Source: Maratus speciosus (Eukaryota; Arthropoda; Arachnida; Araneae; Salticidae). From it: DNA of 64,000 nt. Under the pieces are notes generated by a model. The model was not told the origin of the DNA and made no database searches. It saw only the letters and a list, made by a program, of their open reading frames with translations. Location of the stretch: positions 277,423,164 to 277,487,163 of the forward strand of contig OZ010799.1 of NCBI GenBank assembly GCA_963932465.1. The letters run 5' to 3'. Numbering within the stretch: position 1 is the first letter of the stretch; every line of letters starts with the position of its first letter. Position numbers and translations under genes: made by a program. This document shows, piece by piece, positions 1 to 10,048 of the stretch.

Positions 1-1080
1 GGGCATATTCAGAAAAATCTGAAAAAATTAGAGTGTTCGTCTCATGTGGATATATATGTTTATAAAAAAATTTTTGGCGGAACCCCGATAGAACGTTCGT
101 AAAAAAATAATGAAATTTTCGTTTATTTGGCGATTTATCATCGGTTGGCAATGAAATGAAAATTCGAAAAATACTTTTTCATGTCGAATACTCTAAGATA
201 AAAATATTTCATATTGAGCCTGTTTAAATAAATTTAACTTAAATAACTGTAGTTTTGTCAGTTTTAGTTTGATTTGGCTATAGTTTTGTCAGTTTTAGTT
301 TGATTTAGCTATAGTTTTGTCATATATGTATTTATAATGAAAGTTAAATATCAAATTTTATGAATTAAAACAAAATTAAAATTGTTTCAATATCTCAAAA
401 TTAAGTCCAATTGAGCGCTCTCGGTTCCATTTTGTTGCTATGGAAACGACGAATTCCTTGGTTTGAAATGAATAACTGCTAAATGAATCTTGCCTTTATT
501 TTGGAATACGCTTAAATATATGAAAGTATTTTTTATAGATGAAATTGTTTTTAAAGTAATAAAATTAAGTAACAAGCAACATAAATATGTAATACGAAAA
601 TATGTATTTATTAAACTCTCTCATTGTTTGTGTTTAAATTCATTAAATACTTTTTACACGCATTCTAAAAATCAATTAACAAAAAATTTTCAGATGCATT
701 AAAATCGTTTGCTTTTGGCGAGGAAAAGTACTGCTCGCCAAATCGCATGACGCTTTCGTCTTTTCGCGCCAAATATTCGAAAGTATTTTATTTTTTTACA
801 GACTTTCTACTGTAATTCCGCCGCTAAATTTGACTGATCCCTTATTACATACATAAGTAGTTCAATTGGTATTTTTTTCAAAATATTCTGAGTATGCCCA
901 GTATGGAGACCTTCCTTGTCAGAACATGTAGACGCACGAAGTGAACTAGGATCATCCGAAAATTCCGAATATTCTATTTTTTTTCGTAACGAAAAAAAAA
1001 ATTACAAAATATCATGAAATTTGAAAAAATTTTTCAAAAGTTTGCCAAAAACCCAATTTTTTATATTTTCAAATGATTCT
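1..1080. other. AT-rich non-coding flank
   Basis: No convincing gene. The short reading frame at 490-702 is low-complexity and AT-driven, with no recognisable domain. The stretch around 700-780 is GC-richer, with repeated GGCGA and GCGCC words. Apart from the short tandem repeat at 247-323 I see no repeat partner elsewhere in the window. Confidence 0.5.
247..323. repeat. 31-bp tandem repeat, about 2.5 copies
   Basis: A 31-bp unit containing TAGTTTTGTCAGTTTTAG starts at 247, 278 and 309; the third copy is cut after about 15 bases. Copies 1 and 2 differ at about two positions. Confidence 0.85.
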
Positions 1081-1139
1081 AGTTCATTCGATGCATTTAG
1101 GCTTACAGATTAAATCGCTGTTTTCTTTCTTTCTTTCAG

Positions 1140-1220
1140 ATAAGCCAATCAGCCGAAATCGTGGAGGAAATGAGCGTTCTTTTTTTTGGAGGCAGGTGTC
1201 TTCAGAGCGGTGTAACTTAG
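1140..1220 (+). CDS. Candidate terminal exon of an unrecognised gene
   Basis: A pyrimidine-rich run (TTTCTTTCTTTC) ends in CAG at 1137-1139, a good splice acceptor. From 1140 there are 26 open codons (starting Ile-Ser-Gln-Ser-Ala-Glu, later Val-Glu-Glu-Met) and then TAG at 1218-1220. A canonical AATAAA lies only four bases further on, at 1225-1230. Acceptor, short open frame, stop and polyadenylation signal in order is what a last exon looks like. I recognise no family, the protein is too short to judge, and AT-rich DNA gives such combinations by chance. If real, the upstream exons lie outside the window or in the AT-rich DNA before it. Confidence 0.2.
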   Translation: MSQSAEIVEEMSVLFFGGRCLQSGVT

Positions 1221-1224
1221 TTCC

Positions 1225-1230
1225 AATAAA
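1225..1230 (+). promoter_or_regulatory. Canonical polyadenylation hexamer
   Basis: AATAAA directly after the stop of the candidate terminal exon and followed by T/G-rich sequence. It supports that exon, but the hexamer is common in DNA of this composition. Confidence 0.25.
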
Positions 1231-1640
1231 GATTTTTGCTTCAAATTTGTTTTATATATTCTTGAAATAGCAATTAATGTATAATAAAAAAACTCAGTTT
1301 TATTTATTTTTTTATTTGTCGTCAAAAATAATTCCCCAAAAATGCTAAAATACAGGTCGTCACACGTGGGAACCTTCTTAACAAAAGAAAAAAAAATGTA
1401 GATAAAGAAAGAAATCTTTGTATACTTCGCTAGGCTATATTTTACTTACACTATACTTTACCTATACTCTGCTTAAACTTAATAACATAAATAAAATTAA
1501 ATGCTATATAGCAATTAAACAAAAATGTACAAATGCTTACCAAATTTTAAGAAATTCTTTAACAACTTTTTATACTGTGCGTACACTTTTACCATATTGA
1601 AATATTTACAAAAACTTTGACCATCACCCCTCCCCCTTTT

Positions 1641-1790
1641 TTAGGTAGATTTCGTAAGAAATACTACCTATTGCAGTCGTTACCATGGTGCGACTTTTGA
1701 AAAATTCCTCCATAAATTTTCATTATATGACCCTAGGAGCCCAAAACCACCCCCACTTAAAAAGTTTATATATATATATATATATATCCA
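1641..1790. repeat. Dispersed repeat ending in (TA)n, copy 1
   Basis: The block begins with TTAGGTAGATTTCGTA, contains CCCAAAACCACCCCCA and runs into a (TA)n tract at about 1769-1787. The same order of blocks recurs at 12770-12952, so this is a dispersed repeat with a microsatellite junction. The sequences after the TA tract differ between the copies. Confidence 0.7.
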
Positions 1791-1839
1791 GCAGGACGGT
1801 CGTTCTGCCAAGCCAAGCTATAAAAAAATGCTAACCCCG

Positions 1840-1987
1840 CTATTATGTATTTAATATATGAAATGAAAGGGCATCATTACAAAACACAACATACTTTATT
1901 TAATTCATGGAATCGAATAGACAGTTGCCAAAACCGGAATCCAAAAGATAATGAAATATTGATGCCAAATACAAGTAAGACATAACA
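1840..1987 (-). repeat. Probable 3' LTR of the gypsy-type element
   Basis: On the minus strand, immediately 3' of a polypurine tract, the sequence starts TGTTATGTCTTACTTG, the TG start expected of an LTR. It contains AATAAAG near 1898-1905, a plausible polyadenylation signal. The far end is set tentatively near an ACA at about 1840. No 5' LTR is present because the element is 5'-truncated, so the LTR cannot be confirmed by comparing two copies. Confidence 0.5.
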
Positions 1988-2000
1988 ATTCTCCCCCACT
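1988..2000 (-). promoter_or_regulatory. Polypurine tract of the gypsy-type element
   Basis: On the minus strand AGTGGGGGAGAAT lies about 110 bases after the pol stop codon and abuts the TG of the putative 3' LTR. In Ty3/gypsy elements such a tract primes plus-strand DNA synthesis and sits exactly here. Confidence 0.6.
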
Positions 2001-2111
2001 AATGGAAGAGGCATACCTGGAAAGTACATAATTTTGAAAAATAATATAACATTGAGTACTACAAAAATTTACATGCTGGCAATGAGAAAATCTGTTATCT
2101 GTTGATACTCA

Positions 2112-4226
2112 TCAAAGATTCAGTCTCTGTACAGGTTTTCGTACACGGGTCGAACGTCGCAATCCTGTATTTGGTAGTTGTGGTGAAGTAGAATCTGTGT
2201 GTGGTTGAAGTTTAAGAGTCGTCTTTGAGCTAGCATTAGGTTTGACATCTGGATTACTTATTCTGGATTTAACTTGTTCTGCATCTGGATTAATTTGAAT
2301 TTCCTCGTTATCATTTGATGCACATGTTTCGGGTCTTACGGGAATTTCTCTTTGCTGCACATCATTGCTGAAAGTTACGGATGGTCGTTTCCGAGGAACA
2401 GGAGATGGTGTCAGGATAAGTGGATTCTGAATTGGAACTTCGCATGCACGAAGTTGATTAAAATGCCGTTTGATGACATAACCGTCGTCCAATTCAATAA
2501 GGTAGTGAACTTGTCCCAGGCGTTCAACTACAGTTCCATATTTCCATAAAACTGAGTTGGTGTAGTTCCTACACTGCACTCGAGAACCTACGCGAAAAGA
2601 CTTGTCGAAGTATGGCTGAGGAGCTTTATTTTTAAAATATCCTTTCGTTTCAGGTTTAAGAAGATCTAGTTTCGTTCTAAGATTTCTCCCCAACATTAAT
2701 TCAGAAGGTGTTTTTCCGCAGGAAAGTGGAGTAGCTCTGTAGCGAAATAATAATTCGCATAACTTTTCTTGAAGAGTACCCGACTGGAATCGCATGCATT
2801 TCAATTTTGTTTTTAAAGTCTGGCAATATCTCTCTGCTTGACCATTAGTTGCTGGATGACCAGGAGCTATAAATCTTTGTCGAATACCATTCCTGAGGCA
2901 AAAATCAATAAATTCTCTTGATTTAAAAATAGATGCATTATCACTTACCAAAATTTCAGGCAATCCATGTCGACTAAATATTTCTCTAAGATAATGAATA
3001 GTTGATGTAGTATCTGGAGGTTTCTTCATTGAATAAATCTCAGGCCACTTTGATTTAGCATCGATCATCAATAGAAAAAAGTGTCCCATTAGCGGTCCGG
3101 CATAATCCATATGAACTCGCTGCCAATTTTTTGTAGGCGCATCCCAGTTATGTATAGGAGCCTTTTGTGGATTTTTCTTAACGTCACAGCATTCTTTGCA
3201 ACTCTTGACCAAATTTTCGATGTCTGAATCAATATTTCTCCAATAGCAATAATTTCTAGCAAGCGCTTTCATTTTTACTATTCCTACGTGCGTAGAATGA
3301 AGTTCCTGGAGAACGGCGGGTTGAAGTTTCTTGGGAATGATCACTCGCTGGCCTCTAAATAAAATACCTTCTTGTAAGGTTAACTCTGGATCACGAACAT
3401 TTCCATTCAAAACATTTTCTTTAATACTTGAAAGTCCTTCATCAAGAGCTGTTTCTCGTCTTATAGTAGAAGCGGTCACAGTCTCGGTAGAGATATGGCG
3501 TATTACATTTTCTTGGAAAAGATATTCATCATCAATAATTCGTATTTCTTGATCACTAATAGGTAGGGGATTTCGAGATAAATAATCTACATTGACATGT
3601 TCAGTTGACTTGCGATATTCGATTTCATAATCAAAATTTGATAAAAAATGTGCATAACGAAGCATCCTTGTAGCAGATAATATGGGGAGCTTCTTTTCTG
3701 GGTGTAAGAGGGTCATCATTGGTTTGTTATCTACTACCAATGTAAATTTTCTACCAAATATGTAGTCATAGAATTTTCTACAAGCCCAATAAACAGCTGT
3801 AGCTTCTCTGTCTAACTGGCTGTAATTCCTTTCTGCAGCTGTGAGGGATCTTGATGCAAATGCTATTGGCCTTTCACTTCCACCAGGCATTCTGTGAGAG
3901 AGTATACCAGATAACCCAAATGGACTGGCATCAGTTGCTAAAATAACAGGTAATTTGGACGTGTATGGAATTAAAACTTTATCACTAGCAATTTCACATT
4001 TAGCCTTTATCCAAGCAGCTTCACACCTAGCAGTCCATCTAAATGGAGCATCTTTTCGTAAAAGTTCATTTAATGGACTAAGAATGGTTGAGGCATTGCT
4101 AATGAATTTTGAATAATACATAACACCCGCCAAACAAACAAACGCCAAGAAACAAAAGCCAGAACAGCGTAACTGCTTATTATACTGAAGACAACTTGTC
4201 CATGTTAAATCGACCAAACGTGGCAT
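2112..4226 (-). CDS. pol: Ty3/gypsy pol fragment: RNase H and integrase
   Basis: 704 codons without a break, the C-terminal half of a Ty3/gypsy Pol polyprotein that copies and integrates the element. Residues about 35-75 are the end of the reverse transcriptase (MYYSKFISN onward). RNase H spans about 90-215, with acidic residues Asp99, Glu131 and Asp166. The integrase zinc finger has His310/His313 and Cys343/Cys346. The integrase core has Asp374, Asp429 and Glu465, a perfect D-x54-D-x35-E triad. A GPY/F-like segment lies near 565-595, and the basic tail ends RRSTRVRKP. The integrase core reads VSDNAS where VSDNG is usual. Gag, protease and the reverse transcriptase catalytic core are missing, and residues 1-33 look like translated flank, so the element is 5'-truncated near 4125. 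A polypurine tract and LTR follow. The absence of stops implies fairly recent insertion. Confidence 0.95.
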   Translation of the reverse strand: MPRLVDLTWTSCLQYNKQLRCSGFCFLAFVCLAGVMYYSKFISNASTILSPLNELLRKDAPFRWTARCEAAWIKAKCEIASDKVLIPYTSKLPVILATDASPFGLSGILSHRMPGGSERPIAFASRSLTAAERNYSQLDREATAVYWACRKFYDYIFGRKFTLVVDNKPMMTLLHPEKKLPILSATRMLRYAHFLSNFDYEIEYRKSTEHVNVDYLSRNPLPISDQEIRIIDDEYLFQENVIRHISTETVTASTIRRETALDEGLSSIKENVLNGNVRDPELTLQEGILFRGQRVIIPKKLQPAVLQELHSTHVGIVKMKALARNYCYWRNIDSDIENLVKSCKECCDVKKNPQKAPIHNWDAPTKNWQRVHMDYAGPLMGHFFLLMIDAKSKWPEIYSMKKPPDTTSTIHYLREIFSRHGLPEILVSDNASIFKSREFIDFCLRNGIRQRFIAPGHPATNGQAERYCQTLKTKLKCMRFQSGTLQEKLCELLFRYRATPLSCGKTPSELMLGRNLRTKLDLLKPETKGYFKNKAPQPYFDKSFRVGSRVQCRNYTNSVLWKYGTVVERLGQVHYLIELDDGYVIKRHFNQLRACEVPIQNPLILTPSPVPRKRPSVTFSNDVQQREIPVRPETCASNDNEEIQINPDAEQVKSRISNPDVKPNASSKTTLKLQPHTDSTSPQLPNTGLRRSTRVRKPVQRLNL

Positions 4227-4880
4227 TTTAAAATTTCAGATATTTAAGAAAGCAAGTATCGCAGAGAAATAAAATTAAGACTAGAAGAATCTACTGAAGA
4301 AAAGCTTCAATTTGAGACCAAACTCGTCTCTATAAAATAATTATAAACAGAGATACAGGATTTTTTAAAAAACGTCGAGATACTGAAAATCATTAAAAAA
4401 TCCTTCGTCAAATATATAAATTCAATTAAGCTACAGACTTAAATAATGGGCAGAAAAAAGTATGGAATGCATTTTCGGACTGGTAATTACTCGATCTACG
4501 TGCTTTTATAAAATTTAGTTTGAAAAAAATAAAATTTCTATCCTTAATATGCAAAAAACTGTTAATTCATTCTAAAATTATCAAATTGTGCCAAATAGTG
4601 ATAAACCCGCCAACGAGCGCGTACTATCCTCATTATAATAGCACAAATCCACTTCAACTTCAATCTGGTAGATGAATATTTTCCATCAAGATTATTTTTT
4701 CGAATAAAACTGCATAAAAGTTAATTTTTAGAAAGATTTTTAAAATAAAAATGATTTTATAGAGAAATGGTACCTTCTAAGAAGTATGCATTCAAAGTTA
4801 ACGGCATTTTAGGTTTCATTCCTAATGTAAACAAAACTTTTGAAAATGAATTGAGTTGAATATGAAAAGGTTTTCAGGTA
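4227..4880. other. Flank upstream of the gypsy fragment
   Basis: AT-rich, with no open frame of note and no reverse transcriptase, protease or gag homology in any frame that I can read. It is therefore host or other repeat DNA beyond the truncation point. Confidence 0.5.
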
Positions 4881-4887
4881 AAAAAAC

Positions 4888-5520
4888 AAACAAACACAGA
4901 GGTCATATACGCATATTGGCGCGATTTGTTTCTGACGCCAATGTCATATACGCAACGGGTACTTAAATGGCGCCAAAGTGTCGTTATTTTGCTTGATATG
5001 GTAACCCGGATGTTGTTGTTTATTATGTTGATGTTTTCGCCAAATTGGCGTTGGAAAAAATTGCGACAATATGGGGTGTATATGACATCTGTGCCAAATC
5101 TCCCTATTATTGAACTTATTTCAACATATGTCAAACGGAGGCAAAGACGATGTCTCAGACGCATTGGGGTATCCTTTTAGTGCCAAAATGGCAATTTTAT
5201 TCCATAGCAACCCAGAAATTTTGATGATATTATCCTTCATATGACAATCCAATAGAAGAGATTGCGTGTGCTTTACATTAAATCAAACTTTGTGCATTTT
5301 ATAATAAAATAATTTGTGTGTGTTTCTAATAAAAGTTTTGGCACAGATGTCATATACGCCCCATAATGGCGCGATCTTTTTCTGACGCCAATGTCATGTA
5401 CGCAACGGGAACTCAATTGGCGCCAAAGTGTCTTTATTTTTCTTGATATGATAACACGGATGTTGTTGTTTATGCTGTTAATGTTTTCGCCAAATTGGCG
5501 TCAGGAAAAATGGTACTTAT
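4888..5520. repeat. Duplicated GGCGC-rich repeat
   Basis: A block of about 170 bp containing TGTCATATACGC, TGACGCCAATGTCAT, GGCGCCAAAGTGTC and CGCCAAATTGGCG occurs at 4900-5060 and again at 5345-5510, in the same orientation about 445 bp apart. Both copies include the self-complementary CGCCAAATTGGCG. Short frames here (4874-5600) come from the repeat and are not genes. Confidence 0.75.
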
Positions 5521-5991
5521 GCAAAAAATGGTACCAATGGTCGCAACGGAAGTACTTCATTTCTGTAGAAAGTAAAGGAAAAATAGTTTTAAAATCGTAA
5601 TTATATATTTTTGTTGCCATTTTCTCGTAACAACCAAAAGAAAATGTAATTAAAATACGTGCTATTTTGAAAAAAATATAAACGAATGATTTCTGTTAAA
5701 ACAATGGAGCTATCATATACTATATTTAATTGTAAGATCTATGAATCATTAGAAAGCCGTTTTTTTTTTTCGATTTTCTTGAATGACGGAATCTTTTTGC
5801 TGCATTTGTGCATTATTTAGCGATAGTGGTGTGCTATGCATGCTTTACTGTAGATGTTTAAGAGTAGATCGTAAAAGTGGAATTCTTAAGCGGATGCGAA
5901 TGACGTCATTTTACATAAAATAAAACGTGTTCTTTAAGTCTTAAAATTGAAATTTGTTTTGTACTGCAGTAGAGTCCCGCTTAACCGAGTT

Positions 5992-6229
5992 ATTTTCTTC
6001 TGATGGACTGGTGGCTTCTATTATTATGAAACAGCCATTATAAATGAAGTGTTAGGTGAAGATGAAAGAGCAGCCGTAAAAAAAAATTATGGCCATCCCC
6101 CCCCCCCCCCATTCTGACCAGAAAATCAGAGTTCTAACTTTTTACGGCTGCTCTTTCATCTTCACCTAACATTTCATTTATAATGGCTGTTTTATAATAA
6201 TAGAAGCCATCAGTCCGTCAGAAGAAAAT
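5992..6229. repeat. Foldback element with 92-bp arms
   Basis: Arms 5992-6083 and 6138-6229 are reverse complements with only a few mismatches. They enclose a 54-bp loop containing a C14 run. The flank CAGTAGAGTCCCGCTTAACC (from 5967) resembles a pogo/Tigger-type terminus, but I see no matching opposite end. It is a MITE-like foldback that would form a strong hairpin. Confidence 0.85.
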
Positions 6230-6639
6230 GCAGTAATAGAAATGCCGGGGGCGACACTAAATTCTGAAAAAACAGAATTCCTGTTCTCTAGTTTTTTCTC
6301 TAGTTCTTTTCTTTTCCTTTTTTTTTTTAAATTAAATAATGAAAGGCATGTATCTTAAACGTTTGTATTTTAAATTAAAGTTATGCATTTTATATAAAAT
6401 AAGTGAAAGGATTAAAGTTTAAGTAAAATTAAGGCAATACGAATGCATGAGAAGGAAACAATAATAGGCGATTTATCACCTGAGCCCGCTAGCATAAAAG
6501 TAACGAGTTCATGATTTCTCTATCAGAATCTTCTTACTTGGCGAAGGATTGAGATAGTTAATTAAATTATGAATAAAAGTAACATGATGTAATGCTTAGC
6601 ATACATTTAACGGGGATCAAACTGCTAGACAGGGGCGAA

Positions 6640-8480
6640 AATAATCTATTAAATTCGAAATTGAAAAAAATAGAAAAGAAAAGAATTTAATAAAATTGAA
6701 ATTCCTGTGATACCGTTCGGAATAGAAACCGACAATTTGGCACATAGTGGTTATTTTAAATACTCGATAAGAATAATTTCTAAAAAAGGTAGAAATTAAA
6801 AGTTCGAAACAACATAAAAGCGTTCTATGAACGCTCTAAATTATGATTTATTTGCAATTGTTAGTCTGCAATAATTGCTGAATATGTAAATTGTTAGAAA
6901 CTTGAAATTTGACGTGCTTTTTACTTATAAGGCGTAAATGATCTCACAGAAAAGTTCCTAAAATATTCGAAATTTGAATGGATGCAGGCGTAAAAAAAAA
7001 CTTCTAAAATTGCGATTTCTGTAATATCGTTCGGGATAGTGGTCTGAATTTCGGCATGGCGATTTGTTTAAACATGTAAATGCACGCTAAGAACTGTTAG
7101 TAAAAAATCGAAATCTTAAGAGGTGAACCGAGCGGAAAACGTTTTAAGAACGGTTTGCATTATGATTTTAATGAGATTGTTTGAGCTAGGAACATAAAAT
7201 TTGACACAGATGTCATTTTCTAAGCCGTAAATGCTTTGCGTTTCCTAATACATTAGAAATTTATAAGTGTACAAGAGCAAAAAAATTCTTGTATTTTTGA
7301 ATCTGTGATACTGTTCGGGATAGAATCCTTGAACCTGGCATGGTGGTCATTTACAAGATGTAAATGCTCATTAAAAACTGTTTCAAAATAAATCGAATTT
7401 TAAAAGGTTGAAATGAGTGGAAAGCTTTTTAAAAACTTTCTAAATTTTGGTTTGAATGGAATTGCTAGAGCGTGAACTTGAAATTTAACATGATTACGGC
7501 TACTAAAACGAAAATGCTCGTTCTAAGCAATTTCTAAAAAATTTAAAATTTAAGAGGTTGCAAGAGCAAAAGTCATTCATAAATTAAGATTTCTATGAAA
7601 CTGTTGAGGGGAGAAACTTAAAATTTGATATGGTGATTACTTTTAAGATGTAAGTGCTCGCTAAATGCTATTTCTAAAAAAATCGAAATTTAAAAGGGTG
7701 AAACGAGTAAAAAAGCTTTCTAAAAAGGTTCTAAATTATGATTTATTTGGAATTCTTAGCCTTAAGGAAATCGAAATTTGACGTAGTTGTAACGTTTAAG
7801 ACGTAAATATTCCTAAAAAAATCGAAATTTTTAACGGCGCAGGAGCAAAAAAGTTCTAAAATTGGGTTTATCTTGATATCCTTAAAGATTGAAACCTAAA
7901 TTTTGGCAAGCTGTTAATTTTAAGATCTAAGTGCTCGTTAACCCTCTTGATCCGCAGCCTGAGCTATGCTCGGGCACGCATTTTTCCGTCAAATTAATAC
8001 TATTTGGTTATTCCCCCTAGTTATCTTTTAAAGAAAACTTTGTCTGATCTAATCAGAACATTTTCCCCGATTACGATAGTCAAAAATTTCTGCTTTAAAG
8101 AGCCGGTGATAAACGATTAAAAATTTTGTAAAAGACGCTCATCGCGAAGAATTACTTACACAGCGAGTGTGTTAAGAACTGTTTCGAAAAATGAAGTCTA
8201 TCTTTAAAGAGATTAGACAAGCAGAAAACGTTCTAAATAACGATTTAAATAGAATTGTCAAAGCACGACCTTGAAATTTAACATGGCTGTAACTTTTGAA
8301 ATATTAATGCTCTCAGAAATAATTTCCTAATAAGTTCAAAGTTTAAAAGGGTTCAAAAACAAAAAAAAAAAGTTCTAAAATTCCAATTTTTGTGATACCG
8401 TTCGGGGTAGAAGCCTGAATTTGGCATACTAATTATCTAAAATATGTAAAGGTTCATTAAGAATCGTTTCTAAAAATATC
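6640..8480. repeat. Satellite 1: diverged tandem array, about 285-310 bp unit
   Basis: The landmark GATACCGTTCGG(GA) recurs at about 6710, 7022, 7309, 7594 (degenerate), 7875 (degenerate) and 8394, each time in the same context: a 'TCTAAAATTGCGATTTCTGT'-like lead, then a 'GAATTTGGCAT'-like block, then 'TAAATGCTCGCTAA' and 'CGAGCGGAAAACG'. The interval 7875-8394 is stretched by the TTAA MITE at 7942-8171. Two more units lie inverted at 24150-24690, and part of one at 29930-29995. The copies are strongly diverged, so the array is old. Confidence 0.85.
7942..8171. mobile_element. TTAA-flanked piggyBac-like MITE in satellite 1
   Basis: TTAA at 7938-7941 and again at 8172-8175. The ends are CCCTCTTGATCCGCAG and, on the other strand, CACACTCGCTGTG, both beginning with the C-rich motif usual for piggyBac-type ends. 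Removing 230 bp plus one TTAA restores the satellite phrase GTGCTCGTTAAGAACTG. There is no coding capacity. A cousin of the left end lies at 17955-18003. Confidence 0.75.
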
Positions 8481-8499
8481 TGCACTGTTTTGTATGTCG

Positions 8500-8925
8500 T
8501 CCTTCATTCTCGGATTAGCCGTAGATATTTGCAAAGGTAAAACAATTTTGCAAAAAATAAAAGAAAAAGTTATATTTAAACAAATATCTGACTAACTATC
8601 TAACAATAAACAAATATCTAACTAAAAGACCAACTATTATGTCTATATGTTATTTCGACTCTATCATTTTTTTTTACAAAATTTTCATTCTTCATAAAAA
8701 TTAAAATACCATATAAATTGAAGAAGATTGATACTTTGAGAATAGAAGTTAGCTTCCATTGCTTTTAAATCCTTAATTACTCTAAGAAATGAATGATATG
8801 TAAACAAAATGTACACATATTGGGTTTCCTTACTACTTACAAAGGTTCTAATAAAACTCATTTTAATTTAAGTGAGTAGATTATTTAAATTATATATAAT
8901 TTGTTTAAAAAAAAAGAAATGATAT
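8500..8925. other. AT-rich spacer
   Basis: Simple AT-rich sequence with TATCTAACTA-type short repeats near 8585-8640. No gene and no repeat partner seen. Confidence 0.5.
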
Positions 8926-8928
8926 CTA

Positions 8929-8945
8929 CTAAAAAACAACTTTTC

Positions 8946-8982
<37 letters not shown>

Positions 8983-10048
8983 TGAAACTTGTGGCTAAAA
9001 AATGGTGTGATATCATATTTCCAAGCTTATATTATGGTACTTTTTTAACATTTTCCACTAAAACATTTACCATTTGTAAGTCGAGTGACTTCGTATATGT
9101 TGATAGAAATCCTCTTCTCCTGTACTAAATACATCATAATGTGTTTCTGAAAATTCAAATGTTTTAAAATTATGCATCATGGGCTTGGCGGCCATCTTTC
9201 CATATTTTACACAAATTTCTATGTACCCTAATCCATAGTTAAAATCCGAAATTCAAAATTGTTACTTAAGCAGACGTTTTAAGCTTTTCCGTTACGGACT
9301 TGTATTCGGAGAACTTTGTGTCTTAAAATAATAGTGACTTATCTAAAGGATTCATCTAGTGATTTATTTCATAAAGTAATTAATCATTTAAAGGCAATAA
9401 AAATATATTTCTTTTCTCAAAATATTAGTCTTTTTCAATTTATCGGATGTTTGCAGTTGTAAACCAAAGTTCGACATTTTTACCACAGCACACATTTTAT
9501 GCCTTTCCTTCACGGAGTTGTGTGCTTAGAAATTTGTGTGTTAAGGTAATGGTGACATATCTTCGCTATTCCTTTTATGATTACTTTTTTAGAGTAATTA
9601 AGCATTTAACAGCAGTAACAATGAACTTTTTTTCTCAAAATAAAAGACTTTTTAAATTTATTTGTCCGTAGTTAAAATCAAAAGTTCTAAATTGTTATTA
9701 ATGGAAACTTATTACCCTTTACAAACTTGGGTGCTTAGAAATTTGTGTAAAATATGGAAAGATGGCCGCCAAGCCCATGATGCATAATTTTAAAACATTT
9801 GAATTTTCAGAAACACGTTATGATGTATTTAGTACAGGAGAAGAGGATTTCTATCAACATATACGAAGTCACTCGACTTACAAATGGTAAATGTTTTAGT
9901 GGAAAATGTTAAAAAAGTACCATAATATAAGCTTGGAAATATGATATCACACCATTTTTTAGCCACAAGTTTCATCTTTTTTTTTTTTTTTTTTTTTTTT
10001 AAGCTTGGCTTTTTTTTTTTTTTACTTTTGAAAAGTTGTTTTTCAGTA
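8929..10048. repeat. Young foldback element with 290-bp arms
   Basis: Arms 8929-9221 and 9737-10048 are inverted copies. Outside the poly-A/poly-T tracts I find a single substitution in about 250 aligned bases (T at about 9142 against the complement of C at about 9817). Each arm contains a homopolymer run (A at 8951-8980, T at 9978-10000 and 10010-10023) of different length. The 515-bp loop is itself a diverged direct duplication (about 9225-9450 and 9455-9680). The near-identical 42-codon frames in both arms (KWCDIIFPSLYY) are the arm read twice, not a gene. Confidence 0.9.

Noticed and set aside
4926..5600. Small proteins on the plus strand (MTSVPNLPIIEL..., MSCTQRELNW...)
   Set aside because: The two frames are the same duplicated repeat and share sequence only because of it.
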